Shown one piece after another: positions 25,158-34,836 of a DNA stretch of 64,000 bases. The DNA is taken from positions 1 through 64,000 of the forward strand of contig JAJQHY010000081.1 in the NCBI GenBank assembly GCA_021199495.1, read 5' to 3'. Position 1 is the stretch's first letter; the number at the start of each line of letters is the position of its first letter. The notes under the pieces are model-generated. The model saw only the letters and a list, made by a program, of their open reading frames with translations. It did not search any database and had not been told where the DNA came from. A program made the position numbers and the translations under genes. This stretch comes from Lachnospiraceae bacterium. GTDB taxonomy: Bacteria > Bacillota > Clostridia > Lachnospirales > Lachnospiraceae.

Positions 25158-26996
25158 ATGTGTGGAATAGTCGGTTATACCGGACAGCGTCAGGCTGCGC
25201 CGATTTTGCTGGATGGTTTGTCCAAGCTGGAGTACAGGGGATATGATTCGGCGGGAATTGCCGTCAGGGATGGAAATGGCGAAATAGAGATTGTTAAGGC
25301 CAAGGGGCGCCTGGCGGCTCTTTCGGAGAAGACGGACTGCGGCAGAGCGCTCGCGGGGACCTGCGGCATCGGCCATACCCGCTGGGCCACGCACGGAGAG
25401 CCGAGCGAGAATAACGCGCACCCGCATTTGAGCGATGACGGCAATGTGGTAGGTGTACATAACGGCATTATAGAGAATTACCAGGAGCTCAGGGAGAAGC
25501 TGCTTCACAACGGCTATCATTTTTATTCTGATACGGACACGGAAGTGGCGGTCAAGCTGATTGATTATTATTATAAAAAATATCTGGGAACGCCGGTGGA
25601 CGCGATCAACCACGCCATGGTTCGTATCCGGGGCTCTTACGCGATGGCGATCATGTTTAAGGAATATCCGGGAGAGGTCTTCGCGGCCAGAAAGGACTGC
25701 CCCATGATTCTGGGGGCCGCTGACGGAGAGTGTTATCTTGCCTCGGACGCGACGGCTATTCTGAAATATACCAGGTCTGTGTATTACATCGGCGACCTGG
25801 AAATCGGCCGCTTAAAGGACGGCGCTGTGACGTTTTATAACCTGGACGGCGACGAGATTGAAAAGGAAAAGGTGGAAATTCTCTGGGATGAGGAGGCCGC
25901 GGAGAAGGCGGGCTATGAGCATTTCATGATGAAGGAGATCCACGAGCAGCCCAGGGCAATCACGGATACGCTGGGCAGTGTGCTGGAAGGGGATTCTCTG
26001 AATCTGGAAGGCGTCGGCCTGACGGACGAGGCGCTGAAGGAGATTTCGGATATCTGCATCGTGGCCTGCGGTTCCGCTTATCATGTAGGCGTAGTGGCAC
26101 AGTATGTGATTGAGGATCTGGCAAAGGTACCCGTACGCGTGGAGCTTGCCAGTGAATTCCGTTACAGAAAGCCGCTTTTAAAGGAAAAGGAGCTGGTCGT
26201 GATTATCAGTCAGTCCGGGGAAACCGCGGATTCTCTTGCGGCACTCAGGGAAGCGAAAAGCATGGGCGCAAAGACCTTTGCCATTGTCAATGTGGTGGGC
26301 AGCTCCATCGCCAGAGAAGCGGATCATGTTTTTTATACCATGGCGGGACCGGAAATCGCGGTTGCGACCACAAAGGCGTACAGTGCGCAGCTGATTGCGG
26401 TATACTGTCTGGCAGTGCAGATGGCAAAGGCCCGGGCGCAGATCATGGACGCATACTACAAAGAGCTGGTGAAGGAGATGACGCTTCTTCCCGGCAAGAT
26501 TAATAAAATTCTGGAGGATACGGGCCGCTTGCAGTGGCTTGCCGCCAGACAGGCCAATGTGAAGGACGCGTTCTTTATCGGCAGAGGAATCGACTACGCC
26601 ATCAGCCTCGAGGGCAGCCTGAAAATGAAGGAGATCAGCTATATCCATTCAGAGGCTTACGCAGCTGGAGAGTTAAAGCACGGCACGATCAGCCTGATTG
26701 AGAATGGGACACTGGTCATCAGCGTGATCACGCAGAGCGGCCTTTATGAAAAAATCGTCAGCAACATGGTGGAATGCAAGAGCCGCGGCGCGCAGCTGTT
26801 CGGCCTGACAACTTACGGCAATTATAATATCGAGGATACCACTGATTTTGTCATTTATGTACCGAAGACGGATGAACATTTTGCGGCCAGTCTGGCAGTG
26901 GTTCCGTTACAGCTTCTGGCTTATTATGTCAGTCTGTCCAAAGGTCTGGACGTGGATAAACCAAGGAATCTTGCCAAGAGTGTGACGGTGGAGTAA
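25158..26996 (+). CDS. glmS: Glutamine-fructose-6-phosphate aminotransferase
   Basis: Makes glucosamine-6-phosphate from fructose-6-phosphate and glutamine, the entry to UDP-GlcNAc and peptidoglycan. It has 612 residues. MCGIVGYTG starts with the catalytic Cys exposed after Met removal. The glutaminase domain (HTRWATHG, HNGIIENY) is followed by two SIS domains (SQSGETADSL, TTKAYSAQL) and the C-terminal DKPRNLAKSVTVE. GAGGAG precedes ATG 25158, and five upstream in-frame codons are rejected because they would block the N-terminal Cys. No glmS ribozyme is recognisable upstream. Confidence 0.97.
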   Translation: MCGIVGYTGQRQAAPILLDGLSKLEYRGYDSAGIAVRDGNGEIEIVKAKGRLAALSEKTDCGRALAGTCGIGHTRWATHGEPSENNAHPHLSDDGNVVGVHNGIIENYQELREKLLHNGYHFYSDTDTEVAVKLIDYYYKKYLGTPVDAINHAMVRIRGSYAMAIMFKEYPGEVFAARKDCPMILGAADGECYLASDATAILKYTRSVYYIGDLEIGRLKDGAVTFYNLDGDEIEKEKVEILWDEEAAEKAGYEHFMMKEIHEQPRAITDTLGSVLEGDSLNLEGVGLTDEALKEISDICIVACGSAYHVGVVAQYVIEDLAKVPVRVELASEFRYRKPLLKEKELVVIISQSGETADSLAALREAKSMGAKTFAIVNVVGSSIAREADHVFYTMAGPEIAVATTKAYSAQLIAVYCLAVQMAKARAQIMDAYYKELVKEMTLLPGKINKILEDTGRLQWLAARQANVKDAFFIGRGIDYAISLEGSLKMKEISYIHSEAYAAGELKHGTISLIENGTLVISVITQSGLYEKIVSNMVECKSRGAQLFGLTTYGNYNIEDTTDFVIYVPKTDEHFAASLAVVPLQLLAYYVSLSKGLDVDKPRNLAKSVTVE

Positions 26997-27027
26997 GCAT
27001 TCATTCAGAAGTTGGAGTACAGGCATT

Positions 27028-28362
27028 ATGCTGGACATGACAAAAGGCAAAATATTTACGCCTCTTTTCAGATTTACGATTCCCCTGGTGCTGGGTAATT
27101 TATTTCAGCTGACATACAATGCGGCGGATTCGATTATTGTCGGTCAGTTCGTGGGAGAAAGCGCTCTGGCGGCGGTGGGGACGGCCACGCCGCTTATGAA
27201 TATCGGGATTTTGCTCTTAAACGGGATGTGCATGGGCGCCAGTGTACTGGCAAGTGCGGATTTCGGAGCCGGGAATGAGAAGCTTTTAAAAAGACAGCTG
27301 AGTACCACGGTGATTGCCGGGATGGCTTTTTCTCTTCTTTTCAGTATCTGTATGATCCTGCTGGCCGGTCCGGTTTTAAGACTGATTCAGACGCCCGAGG
27401 AGGTTCTTCCCATGGCGCGGCAGTACCTGCGGATTGTATATGCGGGGCTGATATTTACTTTTATTTATAATTTCCTGGCCAATACGCTGCGGGCACTTGG
27501 AGATTCCAAAACGTCACTGTATTTTCTGATAGCGAGTTCTCTCATCAATATTGTCAGCGACATCTTTTTTGTAGCGGTGCTGCACTGGGAAGTCATGGGT
27601 TGTGCGGTGGCAACAGTCTTAAGTCAGGTGCTCTGCTGTGTTTTCTGTCTGATTTATATCCGCAAAAGGGTGCCGATGCTCTGCTTTGGAAGAGAATGGC
27701 TGATTTTTGACAAAACCCTGATCGGGAAGACGGCCAGCTTCGGTTCCACCAGCGCCATGCAGCAGGTATGCCTGCAAGTTGGAAAGATCATCATTCAGAC
27801 GATGGTGAATACGCAGGGCGTGAGCGTGATCGCAGCCTTCACGGCGGTGAACAGAGTGGATGATTTTGCTTATACGCCGCAGCAGAATATCGGACATGCC
27901 ATGACTACCTTTATCGCGCAGAATGAGGGTGCGGGGGAGGATAAACGCGTCCGGAAGGGTTTCAGGGCCGGCATTATCATTGAAGTGATTTACTCGATTT
28001 GTCTTTGTGCGGTGATTTTTATTCTGGCACCGCAGATTATGCGTCTGTTCGCGCAGGATGGAGACAGTCAGGTGCTGACGCTGGGCACCTCTTATCTGAA
28101 ACTGATTGCGTTTATGTATATCCTGCCGGGATTTACCAACGGCATTCAGGGATTTTTCAGGGGGATCGGGGACATGAAGGTAACGCTGTACAGCACGTCC
28201 ATGAATATGCTGGGCAGATGTGTCGCGCTGTATGTGATGCTGATGGTGCTGCACATGCCTTTTGTCAGTCTGGCCTGGGCCAATATGGCGGGCTGGCTTC
28301 TGATGCTGTTGTTTGAGGTCCCGCTTCTGGTAAAACAGTTGAGGCGTTTCCGGACACTGTAA
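27028..28362 (+). CDS. MATE family efflux transporter
   Basis: A 444-residue, 12-helix membrane protein of the MATE family (NorM/DinF/MepA-like), probably exporting cationic compounds in exchange for Na+ or H+. The opening MTKGKIFTPLFRFTIPLVLG and the YNAADSIIVGQFVG segment are typical. It starts 31 bp after glmS with GGAG upstream. Substrate unknown. Confidence 0.9.
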   Translation: MLDMTKGKIFTPLFRFTIPLVLGNLFQLTYNAADSIIVGQFVGESALAAVGTATPLMNIGILLLNGMCMGASVLASADFGAGNEKLLKRQLSTTVIAGMAFSLLFSICMILLAGPVLRLIQTPEEVLPMARQYLRIVYAGLIFTFIYNFLANTLRALGDSKTSLYFLIASSLINIVSDIFFVAVLHWEVMGCAVATVLSQVLCCVFCLIYIRKRVPMLCFGREWLIFDKTLIGKTASFGSTSAMQQVCLQVGKIIIQTMVNTQGVSVIAAFTAVNRVDDFAYTPQQNIGHAMTTFIAQNEGAGEDKRVRKGFRAGIIIEVIYSICLCAVIFILAPQIMRLFAQDGDSQVLTLGTSYLKLIAFMYILPGFTNGIQGFFRGIGDMKVTLYSTSMNMLGRCVALYVMLMVLHMPFVSLAWANMAGWLLMLLFEVPLLVKQLRRFRTL

Positions 28363-28432
28363 TACAGGTTCTGTTCTTTTGTATGCTGCAGCAATCAGAC
28401 GATAAAGGCAATCAGGATGGTAAAGGAGAGCT

Positions 28433-29314
28433 ATGGGGAACCGGAAAAAAAGAAAAGCTACGCGAAGAGGAGCCGGAAAATTTTTGACACCGCTCAATAT
28501 TGTGATACTGATTTTACTGCTTATCTTTATTGTGGCGCTGGGACAGATCTTGTGGATTATGCTGGGATACAGAAATGCCGACACTTCCTACGATGAGCTG
28601 ACAGCTTCCATGAAGGAAGTGACTATCACGATTTTCCCGGAAGGGACGGGTACTGTTGAGAATGCGGAAAGCGCGTCTGCGGAGAATGAAGAGGAAGCAG
28701 AAGAGACTGAGGAGACCGAGGAGACCGTTTCTTACACCTACAGCATCACAGTTCCGGACTTTGATTACCTGTCCTCCATCAATGACGATGTGATCGGCTG
28801 GATTCAGATTCCGGGCACTGCGGTCAATTATCCGATTGTGCAGGGGACGGATAATGAGTTTTACCTGACGCATTTATACACGGGGGAAACCAACTCCAGC
28901 GGCGCAATTTTCCTGGATGCAGGGACAACGCTCGGACTGGAAGACAGAAATGCCATTATTTTCGGGCATAATATGAAGAACGGGTCCATGTTTGCCACGT
29001 TGAATAACTACGCAAGTTCGGGTTATTATTCTCTGCATCCCTACATTGTGGTTACGGATTTAAGCGGTACCAGATATATTTATGACATTTTTGCTGTTTA
29101 TTACCTCGATTCTGAGAGTGAGGTCAGCTCCTCCGTTTATCTGCACGGCTTTGGTGCGGATGAAAACTTCGCATCGTATCTGGAAACGGTGCAGGGTATG
29201 TCCATTTACAGTACCGGGGTCCATGTCAGTGAAGACGATTATATCATCACGCTTTCCACGTGCAAAAGTTCGAGCAGCACCGTCCGGACAATTGTGCAGG
29301 CAGTGCGCAGATGA
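28433..29314 (+). CDS. srtB: Class B sortase
   Basis: A 293-residue transpeptidase anchored by an N-terminal helix (about residues 23-45) after a basic start. An acidic Glu/Thr-rich spacer (about 80-100) precedes the catalytic domain. His is in IIFGHNMKNGSMF, Cys in ITLSTC and Arg in the final RTIVQAVR. The class B features (NDDVIGWIQIPGT, NYPIVQG) are clear. Sortase B enzymes link proteins with NPQTN-like signals to the wall or assemble pili. No substrate gene with a sorting signal lies in the window. Confidence 0.92.
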   Translation: MGNRKKRKATRRGAGKFLTPLNIVILILLLIFIVALGQILWIMLGYRNADTSYDELTASMKEVTITIFPEGTGTVENAESASAENEEEAEETEETEETVSYTYSITVPDFDYLSSINDDVIGWIQIPGTAVNYPIVQGTDNEFYLTHLYTGETNSSGAIFLDAGTTLGLEDRNAIIFGHNMKNGSMFATLNNYASSGYYSLHPYIVVTDLSGTRYIYDIFAVYYLDSESEVSSSVYLHGFGADENFASYLETVQGMSIYSTGVHVSEDDYIITLSTCKSSSSTVRTIVQAVRR

Positions 29315-29326
29315 CAGAATTTGGGC

Positions 29327-29355
29327 TTGCCTAAAAAAATACTTTGTGCTATGAT
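29327..29355 (+). promoter_or_regulatory. Promoter for the thrS T-box transcript
   Basis: TTGCCT (29327-29332), 17 bp, TATGAT (29350-29355). Confidence 0.6.
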
Positions 29356-29364
29356 AGCCCTGTT

Positions 29365-29620
29365 GAAAGCGTTGATGAGAAGAGTACCATGCGGGAAGCC
29401 TTTCAGAGAGAGATGCCGTAACAACCGGCTGTGAGCATCTTGACTGCCTGCCTGGGAAGACCACCTCGGAGCGGCCCCAATACGGCCCGGTGACTCCGTT
29501 ACCGTCTTAAATGAGGCCCTTCATCTTTGAGTATGGAGGACGAATAAGGGTGGAACCGCGAAGAAATTCGCCCCTTGCGTATGATAATAATTGCGCAGGG
29601 GGCTTTTGTTTTTTGCGCAC
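29365..29620 (+). promoter_or_regulatory. T-box riboswitch for threonine
   Basis: A leader of about 250 nt before thrS. The universal T-box sequence AAGGGTGGAACCGCG lies at 29546-29560. It can form the antiterminator that pairs with uncharged tRNA-Thr. The competing terminator has arms GCCCCTTGCG (from about 29570) and GCGCAGGGGGC, followed by TTTTGTTTTTT. A candidate specifier ACC (Thr) lies at 29463-29465 in the Stem I region, after GAAGACC. The assignment to threonine rests mainly on the downstream gene. The region accounts for the 335-base gap. Confidence 0.9.
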
Positions 29621-29649
29621 AGTTATTTCAGAAAGGAAGAAAGAAAACC

Positions 29650-31572
29650 ATGAACATTACGTTAAAGGACGGCTCCGTCAAAGAATATGACCATGCCATG
29701 AGCGTGATCGAGATCGCGAAGGATATCAGCGAGGGTCTGGCGAGAGTTGCCTGTGCCGGTGAAGTGAACGGTGAAAGAGTGGACTTAAGGACTGTGATCG
29801 ATGCGGACTGCAGCCTGAATATTCTGACGTTTAATGACAAGGGAGGCAGAGATGCATTTCGTCATACAGCTTCGCATATCCTGGCGCAGGCCTTAAAGAG
29901 ACTGTATCCGGAAGTGAAGCTGGCGATCGGCCCCTCAATCGATGACGGCTTCTACTATGATGTGGATGGCGTGAACTTAAGCACGGAGGATTTCCCGGCC
30001 ATTGAAGCCGAGATGAAAAAGATCGTCAGGGAGGACCTTGCGCTGGAACGTTTTGAGATGCCCAGGGCAGAGGCAATCGCATATTTCAAAGAGAAAGAGG
30101 AACCCTATAAGGTCGAGCTGATTGAGGATCTGCCTGAGGATGCGGCCATCAGTTTTTACAGACAGGGCGAGTTTACTGATCTGTGCGCGGGTCCTCATCT
30201 GATGAGTACGAAGCCGGTGAAGGCCATCAAGCTGATGAAGCTTGCGGGCGCGTACTGGCGCGGCAATGAGAAAAACAAGATGCTCACCAGAATCTACGGT
30301 ACAGCTTATACCAAAAATTCCGACCTGGAAGAGTATGTCAATATGCTGGAGGAGGCCAAAAAGCGCGATCACAGAAAGATCGGCAAGGAAATGGGGCTGT
30401 TCATGCTGGCGGACGAGGGTCCCGGTTTCCCGTTCTTTTTACCGAAGGGCATGGTGATTTATAATACGCTGCAGGAATACTGGAGAGAGATTCATGCAAG
30501 AGAGGGCTATGTGGAAATCTCCACGCCCATCATGTTAAACCGCAGTCTCTGGGAGACCTCCGGCCACTGGGATCATTATAAGGAAAATATGTATACGACG
30601 GTGATTGATGACCAGGATTTTGCCATTAAGCCCATGAACTGCCCGGGCGGCATGCTGGTGTATAAGTCCCAGCCGCGTTCCTACAAGGAGCTGCCTCTGC
30701 GCATCGGTGAGATCGGCCTGGTACACCGTCACGAGAAGAGCGGCCAGCTGCATGGCCTGATGCGTGTGCGCTGCTTCCACCAGGATGACGCGCATATCTT
30801 CATGACGCCGGAGCAGATCAAGGATGAGATCAAGGGTGTGGTACGCCTGATTGACGAGGTATATCAGCTTTTCGGCTTCAAATATTTTGTGGAGCTGTCC
30901 ACCAGACCGGAGGATTCCATGGGATCAGACGAGGACTGGGAGATGGCGACCGCGGGTCTTCAGGGGGCACTGGATGAGATGGGTCTTTCCTACACCATCA
31001 ATGAGGGCGACGGCGCATTCTATGGACCGAAGATTGATTTCCACTTAATCGACGCCATCGGCAGAGAGTGGCAGTGCGGCACCATCCAGCTGGACTTCCA
31101 GCTGCCGCAGCGCTTTGAGGCGGAGTATACCGGTCCGGACGGTGAGCCGCACAGACCGATTATGATCCACCGTGTGGTTTACGGCTCCTTTGAGCGGTTT
31201 ATCGGTATTCTGATCGAGCACTTCGCCGGTAAGTTCCCGACGTGGCTGGCGCCGGTGCAGGTGAAGATCCTGCCGATCTCTGAGAAATATTTTGATTACG
31301 GAGAGAAGGTGCTTGCGCAGTGCAAGGCTGCCGGACTTCGCTGCGAGATGGATACCCGCAGTGAGAAGATCGGTTACAAAATCCGCGAGGCCAGAAACGA
31401 GCGTGTACCTTATATGCTTGTAGTAGGCCAGAAGGAAGAGGAGAGCGGCCAGGTTTCTGTCCGAAGCCGTTTTGCCGGCGATGAGGGGGCAAAGGATCTG
31501 TCTGCGTTTATCACGGATATTCAGGCGGAGATCGCTTCCAGAGAAAACCGGAAGGAAGAAGCGCAGAACTGA
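29650..31572 (+). CDS. thrS: Threonyl-tRNA synthetase
   Basis: Charges tRNA-Thr. The 640 residues show an N-terminal TGS domain (ITLKDGSVKEYDHAMSVIEI), an editing domain with HTASHILAQAL and CAGPH, a class II core with NCPGG, HRHEKSGQLHGLMRVR and HRVVYGSFERF, and a C-terminal anticodon-binding domain. The zinc ligands Cys (NCPGG), His (HQDDAHIF region) and His (MIHRV) are present. The start at 29650 follows GAAAGGAAG; an upstream in-frame start lies within the T-box terminator. Controlled by the T-box above. Confidence 0.97.
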   Translation: MNITLKDGSVKEYDHAMSVIEIAKDISEGLARVACAGEVNGERVDLRTVIDADCSLNILTFNDKGGRDAFRHTASHILAQALKRLYPEVKLAIGPSIDDGFYYDVDGVNLSTEDFPAIEAEMKKIVREDLALERFEMPRAEAIAYFKEKEEPYKVELIEDLPEDAAISFYRQGEFTDLCAGPHLMSTKPVKAIKLMKLAGAYWRGNEKNKMLTRIYGTAYTKNSDLEEYVNMLEEAKKRDHRKIGKEMGLFMLADEGPGFPFFLPKGMVIYNTLQEYWREIHAREGYVEISTPIMLNRSLWETSGHWDHYKENMYTTVIDDQDFAIKPMNCPGGMLVYKSQPRSYKELPLRIGEIGLVHRHEKSGQLHGLMRVRCFHQDDAHIFMTPEQIKDEIKGVVRLIDEVYQLFGFKYFVELSTRPEDSMGSDEDWEMATAGLQGALDEMGLSYTINEGDGAFYGPKIDFHLIDAIGREWQCGTIQLDFQLPQRFEAEYTGPDGEPHRPIMIHRVVYGSFERFIGILIEHFAGKFPTWLAPVQVKILPISEKYFDYGEKVLAQCKAAGLRCEMDTRSEKIGYKIREARNERVPYMLVVGQKEEESGQVSVRSRFAGDEGAKDLSAFITDIQAEIASRENRKEEAQN

Positions 31573-31609
31573 GTTTAAGAAGCCTCAGGATCTGAAAAAT
31601 GATGTATGG

Positions 31610-31657
31610 AAAGCCGACGGCAGGTTGTGTTACAGAACACCTTGTGCGCCGGCTTTT
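31610..31657 (+). terminator. Terminator of thrS
   Basis: Outer arms AAAGCCG and CGGCTTTT enclose an interrupted stem capped by GTGTT/AACAC. The T-run is at 31653-31656. Confidence 0.65.
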
Positions 31658-31779
31658 GTACAGATATGGTTTGAACGGTCTGCTTATCATTATTTCAACT
31701 CGAATGGCCTGATTAAAACGGAATGACTGCATAGCAAGATTATAATTGCATATAATAAGACATTATAAAGACTAAGCGT

Positions 31780-31807
31780 TTGATGAGCGGATGAATCTGC
31801 GTATAAT
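31780..31807 (+). promoter_or_regulatory. Promoter for the D-lactate dehydrogenase gene
   Basis: TTGATG (31780-31785), 16 bp, perfect TATAAT (31802-31807). The rest of 31658-31779 is AT-rich without further clear signals. Confidence 0.6.
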
Positions 31808-31869
31808 GTTTTTGCTGACTAAGAGATGATTGCTGATAGATCAGATTATCAGAAAGCAGGTGAGAGTAT

Positions 31870-32850
31870 ATGAAAATTGCATTTTTCGGCACAAAATCCT
31901 ATGACCGGCTCTGGTTTGAGCCGCTTGCGGAGGAGAAAGGACAGGAAATCACCTTTTTCCGTCCCAGGCTGACTTATGAAACTGCTCCTCTGGCAAGAGG
32001 ACACAGGGCAGTCTGTGCCTTTGTCAATGATGAACTGGGTGAGGATACGCTCTCGGTTCTGCAAAAGGAAGGTGTGGAGCTGATTTTGCTTCGCTGCGCG
32101 GGCTATAACAATGTGGATCTGAAAGCTTGTGATAGCCTCCATATGACAGTCCTGCGGGTGCCCGGTTATTCTCCGGAGGCGGTGGCGGAGCATGCGATGG
32201 CACTGGCCATGGCCGCAAACCGCAGGCTGCATAAGGCATACAATAAAGTGCGTGACAACGATTTCAGTCTGACGGGGCTGACCGGTGTGAATCTGTATCA
32301 GAAAACGGCCGGAATTATCGGCACCGGTAAAATCGGGCAGGCCATGATCCGGATCTGTAAAGGCCTTGGTATGGATGTCATCGCGTATGATCCGTATCCG
32401 GCACAGGGGCTTGACGTGAAGTATGTCTCCCTTCAGGAACTGCTTCATCAGGCAGATCTGATTTCCCTGCATTGTCCGCTTTTTCCGGAGACACACCATA
32501 TCATTGACGCGGAGGCGATCGCGCAGATGAAGGACGGTGTCATTCTGGTCAATACCTCCCGCGGCGGTCTGATTAAGACGGAGGACCTGATTAACGGGAT
32601 TAAGGCTGGAAAATTTCACGCGGTTGCGCTGGATGTCTATGAGGAGGAAAGCGAGCTGGTGTATGAGGACCATTCGGATAATATCCTGGACCACACGACG
32701 ACGGCACGTCTTTTGTCCTTTCCCAACGTACTGCTGACATCTCATCAGGGCTTTCTGACAAAGGAGGCGCTGTACACAATCGCGGAGGTAACCTTGGATA
32801 ACGCGGCGGCTTATGAAAACAGGCAGACATTGCAGAATCTGGTTGTGTAA
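31870..32850 (+). CDS. ldhA: D-lactate dehydrogenase (2-hydroxyacid dehydrogenase family)
   Basis: Reduces pyruvate to D-lactate with NADH, a fermentative redox sink. The 326-residue length and sequence follow the LdhA type: NAD-binding GTGKIGQAM, catalytic Arg in NTSRGGLI, Glu in DVYEEES, and acid-base His in LTSHQGFLT. The insertion HSDNILDHTT near residue 270, before RLLSFPNV, is typical of D-LDH rather than of glycerate dehydrogenases. GCAGGTGAGAG precedes the ATG. Monocistronic with its own promoter. Confidence 0.9.
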   Translation: MKIAFFGTKSYDRLWFEPLAEEKGQEITFFRPRLTYETAPLARGHRAVCAFVNDELGEDTLSVLQKEGVELILLRCAGYNNVDLKACDSLHMTVLRVPGYSPEAVAEHAMALAMAANRRLHKAYNKVRDNDFSLTGLTGVNLYQKTAGIIGTGKIGQAMIRICKGLGMDVIAYDPYPAQGLDVKYVSLQELLHQADLISLHCPLFPETHHIIDAEAIAQMKDGVILVNTSRGGLIKTEDLINGIKAGKFHAVALDVYEEESELVYEDHSDNILDHTTTARLLSFPNVLLTSHQGFLTKEALYTIAEVTLDNAAAYENRQTLQNLVV

Positions 32851-32971
32851 CGTGCTCTCTTCATCGCCTGAAAGAACAGGATGTACGCCGTCAGAGAAAC
32901 GGGATCTGAGTCAATATGTGACTTCCAGATGGTAAGTGATTCCTAACTTTGCAGAAAATCTCAAGAACCGC

Positions 32972-33000
32972 TTGCTTTTATGTCAGAATTTGTATATCAT
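32972..33000 (+). promoter_or_regulatory. Candidate promoter for the Na/Pi cotransporter gene
   Basis: TTGCTT (32972-32977), 17 bp, TATCAT (32995-33000). It is moderately close to consensus. Confidence 0.4.
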
Positions 33001-33050
33001 GTAAGTGATTTTTTGGCTTTACATGAAAATCAGATACATTTTACATGAAA
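32998..33050 (+). promoter_or_regulatory. Repeated TTTACATGA motifs before the phosphate transporter
   Basis: TTTACATGAAA occurs at 33018-33028 and again at 33040-33050, exactly 22 bp apart, or about two helical turns on one face. An inverted copy, TCATGTAA, lies at about 32998-33005. The arrangement suggests an operator for a dimeric regulator. A PhoP-type phosphate response is plausible because of the downstream gene, but the 11-bp spacing of Bacillus Pho boxes is not strictly kept. Confidence 0.4.
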
Positions 33051-33071
33051 TACAGACAAAGCGAATAAAGG

Positions 33072-33109
33072 AGCCTTTGTGCAGGAGAATTATCCGGGCA
33101 CAAAGGCTG
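33072..33109 (+). other. Stable hairpin just before the Na/Pi cotransporter start
   Basis: AGCCTTTGTGC (33072-33082) and GCACAAAGGCT (33099-33109) form a perfect 11-bp stem. The ribosome binding site CGGGAG and ATG 33124 follow immediately. It may affect translation or mRNA stability, and it makes the in-frame upstream start at 33079 unlikely. Confidence 0.55.
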
Positions 33110-33123
33110 TTCGGGAGATTTTT

Positions 33124-34767
33124 ATGTCAATCGGGGATGTATTTTCCTTGTTTGGAGGCATCGGACTGTTTCTTTACGGCATGTCCATCATGTCCTCCGG
33201 TTTAAGAAATGCCTGCGGCGATAATCTGCAGAAGATTCTGGAGAAAGCGACCAGCAATAAGGTGATGGCGGTACTGATGGGTATTCTGGTCACCATGCTG
33301 ATTCAGTCTTCTTCCGCTACGGACGTGATGGTTATCGGCTTTGTTAACTCCGGCATGATGACTTTGAGCCAGGCGATCGGTGTGATTATGGGTGCCAATA
33401 TCGGTACCACGATCACGGCACAGATTACGGCTTTTGACTTAGGCACCTGGGCGCCTCTGATTCTTTTTGTCGGCGCGGTGATGTATCTCTTTATCAAAAA
33501 ACAGGTTGTCCGGCATATCGGCTCCATTATTATGGGCTTCGGTATGTTGTTTCAGGGCATCTCCCTGATGAAGGCGGCGATTGTACCGCTTTCTGAGATG
33601 GAGGCGTTCCAGGATCTCCTTTCCGCTCTTTCCAATCCTTTCCTCATTGTTTTATTCGGTGTCGCGTTTACGGCTCTTTTACAGAGCTCATCCTCCGCGA
33701 CAGTTATTTTCCAGGCATTTGCCGCCCAGGGGATTATTTCCTATTATACCTGCGTATATCTGATCATCGGCTCCGCGATCGGCTCCGTGACGCCGAATTT
33801 TCTAGCAAGCCTGACCACGAACCGCAACGGCAAGCGCACCGCTTTGCTTAATCTGCTCTTTAACCTGATCCGGGCCGCACTGCTCATGACGGTGATCGGT
33901 ATTTTCCCGCAGACACTGACCTTCATACAGTACATATCCGGCGATGACATTGCCAGACAGGTCGCGAATACACATACCCTGTTTGCAATTTTCGCTGTGG
34001 TTGTCATGCTGCCCTTCTCAGAATATATTGTGAAGCTGGCCCAGAAGCTGCTTCCACCCAAAAAGAGCGAGCTGAAGGATTTAGATGACCGCGAGCTGAA
34101 ATTTATGACCAATGTCCAGGAGCTGCCTACCGCCGTGGCAATCAGCCAGGCCAAAAAGGAAATTGCCCGTATGGGCTCCATCTCTGTGGGAAATCTGGCG
34201 CTGGCGCTGGAGAGCTTTTTTGAACTGGATGAGGAGAAGGCGAACAGGGTTGTGGAGATTGAGGAGACTGTCAATTATCTGGATAATGCCATTATTTCCA
34301 AGCTGGTTCAGTTGAGAACCATGAATATCTCACAGAAAGACATGAATCGTGTTTATCATCTGATTCTGTCTGTAGCGGATATTGAGCGTATCTCCGATTA
34401 CGCGGAGAATATCAGCGCGTATCAGAGCCAGTTCCGTGCAGAGAAGGCCACACTTTCCGACAGCGCCAGGGCGGATCTTTTAGAGCTTTCCGAGCTGTGT
34501 CTGCAGGATATCAATCTCTGTCTGGAGATTTTTGAAAATGATTCCTTCCATAAGCTGCATGAGGTGGAGGATCTGGAGAGCGAGATGGAAGAGAGACTGG
34601 AGGAGGTTAAAGACAACCATGTGAAACGTCTTCTGAACGCCACATGCAAACCGATCGTGGATGTCATCTTTACGGATCTTCTGACAGACCTGGAGAGAAG
34701 CGCCGCCCATGCGGACAATGTGGCTTACGCGCTTTCACCGCAGAATGGAATTTCGAGACTGGAATAG
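33124..34767 (+). CDS. Na+/phosphate cotransporter with PhoU-like tail
   Basis: A 547-residue membrane protein of the NptA/PF02690 family. Two QSSSA-type repeats (LIQSSSATDVM and LLQSSSSATVIF) mark the inverted-repeat transport core in the first 320 residues. Residues from about 335 form a soluble helical PhoU-like domain (SVADIERISDYAENI, SAAHADNVAYAL). It probably imports or balances phosphate with sodium, with the tail sensing phosphate state. The start at 33124 (MSIGDVFSLFGGIGLFLYG) puts the first helix at the N-terminus as in relatives. Confidence 0.9.
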   Translation: MSIGDVFSLFGGIGLFLYGMSIMSSGLRNACGDNLQKILEKATSNKVMAVLMGILVTMLIQSSSATDVMVIGFVNSGMMTLSQAIGVIMGANIGTTITAQITAFDLGTWAPLILFVGAVMYLFIKKQVVRHIGSIIMGFGMLFQGISLMKAAIVPLSEMEAFQDLLSALSNPFLIVLFGVAFTALLQSSSSATVIFQAFAAQGIISYYTCVYLIIGSAIGSVTPNFLASLTTNRNGKRTALLNLLFNLIRAALLMTVIGIFPQTLTFIQYISGDDIARQVANTHTLFAIFAVVVMLPFSEYIVKLAQKLLPPKKSELKDLDDRELKFMTNVQELPTAVAISQAKKEIARMGSISVGNLALALESFFELDEEKANRVVEIEETVNYLDNAIISKLVQLRTMNISQKDMNRVYHLILSVADIERISDYAENISAYQSQFRAEKATLSDSARADLLELSELCLQDINLCLEIFENDSFHKLHEVEDLESEMEERLEEVKDNHVKRLLNATCKPIVDVIFTDLLTDLERSAAHADNVAYALSPQNGISRLE

Positions 34768-34807
34768 AGACATATTTCGTGTAATTCTTAAGATTTCCTG
34801 AATGTCA

Positions 34808-34836
34808 TTGACAAGTATATAATATGATGATATAAG
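34808..34836 (+). promoter_or_regulatory. Promoter of the GntR-ABC operon
   Basis: A perfect TTGACA (34808-34813), 17 bp, TATAAG (34831-34836). The -10 overlaps the inverted repeat described next. Confidence 0.55.

Noticed and set aside
31472..31726. 84-codon frame after thrS
   Set aside because: It overlaps the thrS 3' end and its terminator hairpin, lacks a ribosome binding site and shows no protein features.
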